From: Limisphaerales bacterium
Lineage (GTDB): Bacteria > Verrucomicrobiota > Verrucomicrobiia > Limisphaerales > JAKEEH01
Length of the DNA stretch: 32,644 bases
Assembly (NCBI GenBank): GCA_022616725.1
Contig: JAKEEH010000400.1
Coordinates: 1-32,644 of the forward strand
Direction of reading: 5' to 3'
Both the position numbers and the translations under genes were made by a program. Below the pieces are notes generated by a model, which saw only the letters and a list, made by a program, of their open reading frames with translations, had not been told where the DNA came from and searched no databases. Shown piece after piece: positions 1-6,310 of the stretch (its first letter is position 1; the number at the start of each line of letters is the position of its first letter).

Positions 1-90
1 GTCTTGGTCGGCTTGGTTGGCTTTTCCTTAAGCCACGCGCGACAACATTCCGCTTTCGTGCTTCTAGACTGCATGCAAGATTTGGAATGC

Positions 91-516
91 ATGAAGGCAA
101 TCGCCGCCATGGCGGTCTTAACCGGGGCGCTAACGTGCCTGGGGGCCGAGCAGGCCGAACTGCGCGGGCGCGTGATCTGCCTCCTCGAAGAACGAAATGG
201 GGCTCAACCCGCAACGAACCACGCGCACGTGTATGGATTCAAAACCGCGGAAAAGGACTGGAAGTTGGTGCGCGCGAAGTTTTCGGAGGCGCTCTTCGTT
301 GACAAGCGCCTCCACGAAAGGGAATTGCTCTTGAAGGGCAAAGTATTGGCCGACGGCCTGAGCTTTGAGCCGATCACAATCCGGTCCATCAAGGACGGGG
401 TGGTTCACGATCTGTATTACTATTGCGAAATTTGCGCCATCGAATCGGTCGCGCCGGAAATCTGCGTCTGCTGTCAGGGACCGGTGGAGCTTGTGGAAAA
501 ACCGTTGCGTTTGTGA
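91..516 (+). CDS. Exported cysteine-rich protein of unknown function
   Basis: I do not recognise the family. The ATG at 91 is preferred over the TTG at 4 because it gives a clean signal peptide: Lys at position 2, a hydrophobic Ala/Leu core and a likely cleavage after CLGA. The product is 141 residues. The mature part starts with a short beta-rich segment (ELRGRVICLLEE), and the C-terminal third carries a cysteine cluster, CEIC followed 11 residues later by CVCC. This arrangement would suit a metal site or disulfides in the periplasm. The ribosome-binding site is weak (ttgga). The gene is followed by another small Cys-containing protein gene in the same direction. A reading frame, signal peptide and cysteine pattern are visible; any metal-binding role is inference. 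Confidence 0.6.
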   Translation: MKAIAAMAVLTGALTCLGAEQAELRGRVICLLEERNGAQPATNHAHVYGFKTAEKDWKLVRAKFSEALFVDKRLHERELLLKGKVLADGLSFEPITIRSIKDGVVHDLYYYCEICAIESVAPEICVCCQGPVELVEKPLRL

Positions 517-603
517 GGCCGCGAGCATGGGTAATGCCTCCGGGCGTAAAATTAGGGGTGTAAAACGGCTTGCAGAACACGATTTGGAGGGTATCTTGAC
601 CCC

Positions 604-804
604 ATGGGCTGGCAGGAGATGGCAGCTTTGGGTATCGTAGCTGCGACGGCAATGGCGTTCGCGTGGCGAACGATGCAGCCGCGTCGAAAGTTCCAAAACA
701 ACGGGCCGTGCGGCTGCAGTTCAAGCGCTTCAGCTCCCCGCCAGAGGATCACGTTTCACGCTCGCAAGGGCGAGCGGCCACAGATCGTGGTGAGAAACAT
801 TTAA
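604..804 (+). CDS. Small single-pass membrane protein with CGC motif (FeoB-associated Cys-rich-like)
   Basis: This 66-residue protein has an N-terminal membrane helix (about residues 5-22), then basic residues, the cysteine motif GPCGCSS at about 35-41, and a basic tail ending GERPQIVVRNI. A GGAGG ribosome-binding site lies about 13 nt upstream of the ATG. The helix/basic stretch/Gly-Cys-Gly-Cys layout resembles the small FeoB-associated Cys-rich membrane proteins. No feoA or feoB lies in the window, and the C-terminal tail is longer than is typical of that family. The cysteines would face the cytoplasm if the positive-inside rule holds. The function is unknown; the case for a real gene rests on the ribosome-binding site, the helix and the sensible composition. 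Confidence 0.5.
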   Translation: MGWQEMAALGIVAATAMAFAWRTMQPRRKFQNNGPCGCSSSASAPRQRITFHARKGERPQIVVRNI

Positions 805-856
805 CCGACGCTTGCCGAGCCATGGAACTTGCGTTACGCTTCGATCTTGATTAGCC

Positions 857-1264
857 ATGTGTAAAGTCAATTCATCGCTCTATCCGCTGCATGACGCGAG
901 TGCGCGGCCCGCGACGGCGGGGCAAACCCACTGGATACCGAACACGGACGTATATGTGGCGGATGAAACGCTGGTTATCAAAGTCGAGTTGGCGGGAATG
1001 CGCCGCGAAGACCTGGAACTGGCCATCGACGGGAGCAGGCTGATGATCAGCGGGCAGCGGCCGGACGGCAGCCGCGGCAACAAGTGCAAGTTTCTCGTGG
1101 TCGAGATCAATTATGGCCCTTTTGAGTGCGTGATCGAGATCCCGGCCGGATACGATCTATCGAAAGCGCGTGCGGCGTATCAGAATGGCTTTCTTAACGT
1201 GGAGGTGCCGCAGGTCGTGGCGCGCGCCAAGCCGAATACCGTCGTCCTTTCCGACGAAAAATAA
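857..1264 (+). CDS. Hsp20 / alpha-crystallin family small heat-shock protein
   Basis: This is an ATP-independent holdase that binds unfolding proteins in the cytoplasm. The 135-residue product has a short N-terminal arm and an alpha-crystallin domain from about residue 28 to 120. It shows the usual start (W-x-P-x-x-D-V-Y), the VELAGMRREDLEL segment typical of class A bacterial Hsp20, an ISGQR strand and the C-terminal NGFLNVEVP that corresponds to the family's A-x-x-x-(n)-GVL motif. A C-terminal I-x-I motif is not obvious. It lies 50 nt upstream of lon on the same strand, a natural pairing of holdase and protease that suggests co-expression under protein-folding stress. I saw no CIRCE element. 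Confidence 0.92.
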   Translation: MCKVNSSLYPLHDASARPATAGQTHWIPNTDVYVADETLVIKVELAGMRREDLELAIDGSRLMISGQRPDGSRGNKCKFLVVEINYGPFECVIEIPAGYDLSKARAAYQNGFLNVEVPQVVARAKPNTVVLSDEK

Positions 1265-1314
1265 CCTTTCTGAACCTTTTGGGCTTCCGGGGCATCTAAT
1301 GTCAAAGTGACTTG

Positions 1315-3723
1315 ATGATGACCTCGCCCGAAACAGAGTTTATTCGCATCCTCGGGGCCGCGCCGGAAACCGGCGACACACGGTTGTTGCGCACGACAGC
1401 CAAGACCCCGCCGACTGTTCTGCCCATTCTCGGCCTGTCAGACATTGTCATCTTCCCGGGGATGGTCGCGCCTTTGCTGGTCGATACTGTCCAGAGCACT
1501 CGCCTCATCGATGACGTAGTCGAAGGCGACCGCCTGCTCGGCCTGGTTCTGCAGCGCAAGCCAGATATCGATAATCCGCAGCCGGAGGATCTCTACGAGT
1601 TCGGCTGTGGCGCGCGCGTTCTGAAGATGCTGAAGTTCCCGGACAACACGGTGCGCGTGCTGGTCGAGGGTTTGTGGCGGATACGGATCAAGGAATATGA
1701 GACGCAGAACCCTTACCTGCGGGCAAAAATCGAGATCCTAAAGGACATTACGCAAGACGACCTCGAAATGACCGCGCTGGCGCGTAATGCGCATCGGCAG
1801 TTCCAGGAGATTATCAAGCTGACGCCCGCGCTTTCGGATCAGGTGAAGATCGCCGCGTTGAATACCGAGGCGCCGGGGAACCTCACGGACCTGATCGCGC
1901 CCAACCTGAATCTGAATCTTGAAGAGCGGCAGGCGCTGCTGGAGACACCTGAAGTCAAGCAACGAATGATGCGTTTGCGTCCGCTGATGGACCGTGAATT
2001 GGAAGTGCTGACGCTTAGCACGAAAATCCAAAACGAGGTCACCAGCAGCATGGCCAAGAGCCAGCGTGACTTCTTCCTGCGCGAGCAGATGCGGGCCATT
2101 CAGCGTGAATTAGGCGAAGGCGACCCGACGGCGACGGAGGTCAACACCCTGCGGGAACAGGTGGAAAGAAACGGATTGCCCGAGGAAGTGCGGAAGGTCG
2201 CGTTCAAGGAACTGGAACGGCTCGGGCAGATGTCTCCGGCCGTGGCCGAATATGCGATCACGCGCAATTACCTCGATTGGCTGGTGAATCTGCCCTGGTC
2301 GAAATCGACCGTGGACACTCTGGATATCGCGACTGCACAGAAAATCCTTGACGAGCAACACTACGGCCTGGAGAAGGTCAAGGAACGGCTGCTCGAATTC
2401 ATTGCCGTGGTAAAGCTGAAACAGGACCTGAAAGGGCCGATTCTGTGTTTCGTGGGGCCGCCCGGGGTCGGCAAGACATCCCTCGGCAAGAGCGTCGCGG
2501 ACGCGCTGGGACGGAAGTTTGTGCGGATCTCGCTCGGGGGAGTGCGCGACGAAGCGGAGATTCGCGGGCATCGCCGGACGTATGTTGGGGCGCTGCCCGG
2601 CCGCATCATTCAAAGCTTGCGCCGCGCGGAGAGCCGCAACCCGGTCTTTCTTTTGGACGAGATCGACAAGATCGGCGCCGACTTTCGGGGCGACCCGGCG
2701 TCGGCGTTACTCGAAGTGCTCGACCCGCAGCAGAACAACGCATTTACGGACCATTACCTGGACGTGCCTTTCGATCTGTCGCACGTGCTGTTTATCACAA
2801 CGGCGAACTGGCTGGACCCAATCCATCCCGCGCTCCGGGATCGATTGGAAGTCATCACGTTGCCGAGCTACACGGCGACGGAAAAGTTGCAGATCGCCAA
2901 GCGCTACCTGGTGCCCCGGCAACTGGAGGAACACGGGTTGCAGCCGCGGCAGGTAAGATTCCCGGACCCGACGTTGCGCCGGCTGATCACCGAATACACG
3001 CATGAAGCGGGCGTGCGACAATTGGAACGCGAAGTGGCGTCTCTGACGCGCAAGGCGGCGCGCAAAATAATCAGCAACACCAAGCCGGCGGACCAGGCAT
3101 TGGTGATCTCAGCCGACACGCTGCCCGAGTACTTGGGCCATCCGAAGTTTATTTCCGAGACGGCCGAAAAAATCAATGAACTGGGGATCGCCATGGGCCT
3201 CGCCTGGACCCCGATCGGAGGAGAAATACTTTTCATTGAAGCAACGCGGATGCCCGGCAAAGGCCGCCTGATGCTCACGGGCTCACTTGGGGACGTGATG
3301 AAAGAGAGCGCGCAGACCGCGTTGAGTTATCTTAGGAGCCAAGCCAAAAACCTGCGCATCGACCCGGCTGAGTTTGACAAATACGACATTCACGTGCACG
3401 TGCCGGCTGGGGCGACGCCAAAGGACGGCCCCAGCGCGGGCGCGACCATCGTCGTGGCGCTGGCGTCGCTGTTTATTCGCAAGCTTGTGCGGTCCGACGT
3501 CGCGATGACGGGTGAGATCAGCCTGCGCGGGCGCATTCTGCGCGTCGGCGGGATCAAGGAGAAAGTGATGGCGGCGGCGCGCTCGGGGTTGAAACAGGTG
3601 ATTTTGCCGGCGGAAAACCGCAACGATTGGCTGGAAGTGCCGGCAGAGGTCCGCGAGAAAATGCAGGCGCATTTCGTCAAAAAGATTTCGGAGTTGATCA
3701 AAACCGCCTTAAAGGGGAAATGA
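1315..3723 (+). CDS. lon: ATP-dependent protease Lon (LonA type)
   Basis: Lon degrades misfolded and selected regulatory proteins in the cytoplasm as a homohexamer. Of the tandem starts TTG 1312, ATG 1315 and ATG 1318, I chose the ATG at 1315, giving 802 residues, the normal LonA length. The N-terminal substrate-binding LON domain spans about residues 30-220, followed by a helical region. The AAA+ module has Walker A GPPGVGKT at 381-388 and Walker B PVFLLDEIDK at 443-452. The C-terminal Ser-Lys protease domain has the catalytic Ser707 in PKDGPSAG and Lys750 in GGIKEK, with the 43-residue spacing seen in E. coli Lon. All key residues are present. The stop codon overlaps the start of the next gene (ATGA), implying translational coupling. 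Confidence 0.97.
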   Translation: MMTSPETEFIRILGAAPETGDTRLLRTTAKTPPTVLPILGLSDIVIFPGMVAPLLVDTVQSTRLIDDVVEGDRLLGLVLQRKPDIDNPQPEDLYEFGCGARVLKMLKFPDNTVRVLVEGLWRIRIKEYETQNPYLRAKIEILKDITQDDLEMTALARNAHRQFQEIIKLTPALSDQVKIAALNTEAPGNLTDLIAPNLNLNLEERQALLETPEVKQRMMRLRPLMDRELEVLTLSTKIQNEVTSSMAKSQRDFFLREQMRAIQRELGEGDPTATEVNTLREQVERNGLPEEVRKVAFKELERLGQMSPAVAEYAITRNYLDWLVNLPWSKSTVDTLDIATAQKILDEQHYGLEKVKERLLEFIAVVKLKQDLKGPILCFVGPPGVGKTSLGKSVADALGRKFVRISLGGVRDEAEIRGHRRTYVGALPGRIIQSLRRAESRNPVFLLDEIDKIGADFRGDPASALLEVLDPQQNNAFTDHYLDVPFDLSHVLFITTANWLDPIHPALRDRLEVITLPSYTATEKLQIAKRYLVPRQLEEHGLQPRQVRFPDPTLRRLITEYTHEAGVRQLEREVASLTRKAARKIISNTKPADQALVISADTLPEYLGHPKFISETAEKINELGIAMGLAWTPIGGEILFIEATRMPGKGRLMLTGSLGDVMKESAQTALSYLRSQAKNLRIDPAEFDKYDIHVHVPAGATPKDGPSAGATIVVALASLFIRKLVRSDVAMTGEISLRGRILRVGGIKEKVMAAARSGLKQVILPAENRNDWLEVPAEVREKMQAHFVKKISELIKTALKGK

Positions 3724-4493
3724 AAGCGACGCTGAGCTTCGCGCTGGCGGCCCTCGTGCTTTGCGCGAGCTCCGCGACGAGCGAACCAACTCTGCCGGCA
3801 GGGGCGGACCCGCGGCAAGTAGCGCAGGAATTGGTGCGCGACTTGCGAGCCTCAAGACCGGCCTCGAACAGCGAGCTCACAGGCGCCTTGAAGATTCGCG
3901 CCGAGGACGGTCCGACGCGATCCGTGCCGATCGAGTGTGCCATCCGCGTCGGCCCTGAATCGTGGCAGGCCGGCTACCAGAGCTATGGCACGAATGGCGT
4001 CCCGGAGCGCGCCCTGATCGTCCATTGGCCGGACAAGCCCAACGAATATCTGTATGGGCGAGGGACAAACGGCTCGGCTCCGCAACCGATCACGCGCGCC
4101 GAGGCGATCCAGCCAATCGGAGGATCGGATTTTTGGCTGATCGATCTGGGCTTGGATTTTCTGCACTGGCCGAGCCAACGAGTTATCAAAACAGAGATGC
4201 GGAGCAGCCGCTGGTGCAACGTTCTGGAGAGCATCCAGCCCAACCCGCCGCCTGGGAGTTACGGGCGGGTGGTTTCGTGGCTGGACAAAGAAACCGGTGG
4301 CCCAATCCTGGCGGAGGCTTACGACACCAACAACAAGCTGCTGAAGGAGTTCTCGATCAAGAGTGTAAAGAAGCTCGATGGCGAGTGGCAGTTGCAGGAG
4401 ATGCAGATTTCCAACCGCAAAACCGGCTCGCGGACGCGGCTCGAATTTGACCTCAAAAGCGGCCAAAAAGAGTCGTTGCCCGCCGGTAAATGA
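3720..4493 (+). CDS. LolA-like outer membrane lipoprotein-sorting family protein
   Basis: This 257-residue protein has an N-terminal signal peptide (about residues 1-21, ending SSATSEP) and a beta-rich body. The order of features, a DLG-LDFLHWP segment, a Cys-V-LES-x-x-P segment, SWLDKETGGPILAEAYD, and a C-terminal R-T-R-L-EFDL strand, is what I know from Verrucomicrobial proteins annotated as outer membrane lipoprotein-sorting (LolA_like). Such proteins are expected in the periplasm, with a half-barrel that could carry a lipidated or hydrophobic ligand. The start ATG overlaps the lon stop codon, so translation is likely coupled to lon. The assignment to the LolA-like fold is by pattern memory; whether it actually sorts lipoproteins is not shown. 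Confidence 0.78.
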   Translation: MKATLSFALAALVLCASSATSEPTLPAGADPRQVAQELVRDLRASRPASNSELTGALKIRAEDGPTRSVPIECAIRVGPESWQAGYQSYGTNGVPERALIVHWPDKPNEYLYGRGTNGSAPQPITRAEAIQPIGGSDFWLIDLGLDFLHWPSQRVIKTEMRSSRWCNVLESIQPNPPPGSYGRVVSWLDKETGGPILAEAYDTNNKLLKEFSIKSVKKLDGEWQLQEMQISNRKTGSRTRLEFDLKSGQKESLPAGK

Positions 4494-4516
4494 TTGCTTG
4501 CAATCGCGCATTTCGG

Positions 4517-4531
4517 GTGGGACAGTCCCAC
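4517..4531. promoter_or_regulatory. 7-bp perfect palindrome just before the antitoxin start (candidate operator)
   Basis: GTGGGAC-a-GTCCCAC ends one base before the antitoxin ATG at 4533. AbrB-type antitoxins commonly bind palindromes over their own promoter or start, so this is a candidate autoregulatory site. In RNA it could only form a poor hairpin because the centre is too short. No -35/-10 pair is clear between 4494 and 4516. Confidence 0.35.
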
Positions 4532-4532
4532 C

Positions 4533-4778
4533 ATGAGATTAACGCCTGATGCCAAACGGCGAGTCGTGCTTCCGCTCCCAATCCAGAAGGGAGACATCCT
4601 CCTCTTGGATGAGCAGGGCAAAAACCAGTGGCTGTTGACCCGTGTGGAAAAGCCGCTCCGAAACACCCGTAGCAAGCTTAAGAGAAAGTCTGTCGCGGAC
4701 GCCCTGGCCAAATCGGCGGGCGCAAATATAGAAGTCATCGAGTTCAAGGGAGAGCGGGTGCGTCCCGTCAGGATGTGA
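4533..4778 (+). CDS. AbrB/VapB-type antitoxin
   Basis: This 81-residue protein would neutralise the PIN toxin encoded next to it. The N-terminal 40 residues (RLTPDAKRRVVLPLPIQKGD then a strand-rich LLLDEQG) fit the swapped-hairpin AbrB/MazE DNA-binding fold. The basic middle and C-terminal tail would be the toxin-binding part. The ATG at 4533 is chosen over the in-frame TTG at 4494 because the AbrB domain begins there. The stop overlaps the toxin start by four bases, the usual antitoxin-first layout. A palindrome directly upstream may be its operator. Confidence 0.7.
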   Translation: MRLTPDAKRRVVLPLPIQKGDILLLDEQGKNQWLLTRVEKPLRNTRSKLKRKSVADALAKSAGANIEVIEFKGERVRPVRM

Positions 4779-5179
4779 TCTATTTGCTCGATACGAATGT
4801 CCTGAGCGAGCGAACCAAAGCACGCCCATCTCCTGCCGTCATGGATTTTTTACGTCGGTTGCCCGCAGCGGATGTTCGCGTGCCCGCGATTGCCCTGGGA
4901 GAAATTAAACAGGGAGTCCAAAGCAATCCGACCCCGGAGTTGTGCCAGTTTCTGGAGGACGTTTTGACATTGCCGGTCGCGCCGTTTGACGAGATGGAAG
5001 CGTTGGTCTGGGGCGAAATGACCGCTGAAGTTCTGGCCAGAGGCAGAACACTCTACGTTCGGGACTCGCTTATCGCCGCCACCGCGCGGGTAAACGCTTG
5101 GACCGTTGCCACGCGGAACGTCGGCGATTTCGCTAATCTCGGCGTGAGGCTTTTCAACCCGTTTACCCAACGGCTTTAG
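4775..5179 (+). CDS. vapC: PIN-domain ribonuclease toxin (VapC/FitB-like)
   Basis: This is a predicted Mg2+-dependent ribonuclease toxin, 134 residues, the usual VapC length. The acidic active-site residues are all visible: Asp6 in LLDTNVLSE, Glu43 in ALGEIKQG, Asp97 in VRDSLIAATA and Asp118 (with Asn115) in TRNVGDF. The R-D-S-L-I-A-A-T-A and VATRNVGDF segments are characteristic of the FitB-like group. Translation starts at GTG 4775, overlapping the antitoxin stop (GTGA), so the two are translationally coupled. The module looks intact. The cellular RNA target cannot be read from the sequence. Confidence 0.87.
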   Translation: MIYLLDTNVLSERTKARPSPAVMDFLRRLPAADVRVPAIALGEIKQGVQSNPTPELCQFLEDVLTLPVAPFDEMEALVWGEMTAEVLARGRTLYVRDSLIAATARVNAWTVATRNVGDFANLGVRLFNPFTQRL

Positions 5180-5278
5180 AAAACTTATAAAACGTATCAA
5201 CTTTTCACCCGCTCGGCCAAATTTCTTTGAAAGAATCGCGCCTCCGCTGCGTTCAAGCAGGCGGTGAATGGCGGACCT

Positions 5279-6265
5279 ATGAACGTTGACCGTGCCGGCG
5301 CTGGCCAGCTAGCTTCCTGTAGCGTGAAGAGCCTTATCCCGTGCGTCACTCCGAGCAAGCTGACCTGGATCGTCGTATCTTTGGGCCTGCTGGCAGGCTC
5401 GATGCACGCTCAACTTTTCAACAACCTGCAGATCCTCACCCAATCGATCCCGGTGGGTAGCGGCGAGACGGACCCCAATACTGGTAAGCGGGTCGATGGC
5501 CCCAAGTGGGTCTGCGCCGCGGACTTTGACCTTGATGGCAATCAGGACTTTGCCACATGCCACCTTAATGGCGAGGTATATGTTGGTTGGGGGCGGGGGG
5601 ACGGCTCCTTTGCCGGCCCCCAAAAGTTCCCAAGCGGCACGTCAGATTTGCGTGCGATTGTCTCAGGCGATTTCAACGGGGACGGACGTCCGGACATCGC
5701 GGCGACCGCGCCATACGATGGAGTGGTGACGTTGTTGTTTTCGACTGTGCCGCGGGGATTCGCGGCGCCGTCGCTCGTGCCAAGCTTCAAACGCGGCCGT
5801 AACCTGGAGCCGGGGGACTTTGACGGCGATGGCATTCTGGATCTCGCGGTGGCGGGACCTGATGAAGTCGTTTCCGGGACAAACACAAATCAGGTCGTAA
5901 CCGGCGTGCTGCACTTGCGGGGCACGGGCGGAGGGGTATTCGTCAGAATGGGCAACGTGGCCGAGGCTGGGCTCGCCCATCTGGAGAACAGCAAACTAAA
6001 GCCGGTATTCTCGCTCGAGTCGTTCCGCCGGCCGGGCGAAACCCGGGACACCCTGGCCGTGACGCACGAACACAGTTCAAAGATTTGGGTCCTGCGCATC
6101 GGCACGAACGGCGTTCTTCAGGTAGCCCATGCCCTCTCCTGGTTCGGTAACCAGGCGCAACCCGACGCATCACCGTACTATGTCGATTCACTCAAGGTAG
6201 GCACTGTCTTCTCTCCCATCACGACTGGTCAGAGCGATCTGATCGCCGTGATGCAACAAGCTTGA
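5279..6265 (+). CDS. Secreted FG-GAP/VCBS beta-propeller protein, N-terminal part (interrupted)
   Basis: The product has an extended N-terminal region, then a hydrophobic segment (TWIVVSLGLLAGS) ending SMHA, a likely signal peptide with a long n-region. After it come FG-GAP/VCBS repeats with calcium-type loops such as DFDLDGNQDF, DFNGDGRPDI and DFDGDGILDL. FG-GAP repeats form beta-propellers in secreted or surface proteins. The ATG at 5279 is chosen over GTG 5264. The frame stops at TGA 6263-6265 in the middle of the propeller. The next open frame (6311-9253) is in the same phase and continues the same repeats, so this is very probably the first third of one gene. See the finding on the break. 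Confidence 0.75.
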   Translation: MNVDRAGAGQLASCSVKSLIPCVTPSKLTWIVVSLGLLAGSMHAQLFNNLQILTQSIPVGSGETDPNTGKRVDGPKWVCAADFDLDGNQDFATCHLNGEVYVGWGRGDGSFAGPQKFPSGTSDLRAIVSGDFNGDGRPDIAATAPYDGVVTLLFSTVPRGFAAPSLVPSFKRGRNLEPGDFDGDGILDLAVAGPDEVVSGTNTNQVVTGVLHLRGTGGGVFVRMGNVAEAGLAHLENSKLKPVFSLESFRRPGETRDTLAVTHEHSSKIWVLRIGTNGVLQVAHALSWFGNQAQPDASPYYVDSLKVGTVFSPITTGQSDLIAVMQQA

Positions 6266-6310
6266 CTATTCGAAACGCGGCGAGGTCTCGCCGCTGAACC
6301 GCCCTTCGAC

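Noticed and set aside
822-854. Ten-codon frame (MELALRFDLD) ending 2 bases before hsp20
   Set aside because: Possible leader peptide, but there is no ribosome-binding site and no attenuator structure around it.
4505-4520. CGCATTTCGGGTGG, similar to CGCATTTCGGATGG near 29071
   Set aside because: A 13-of-14 match between two intergenic sites is within chance or shared base composition for a 32-kb window; flanks are unrelated.
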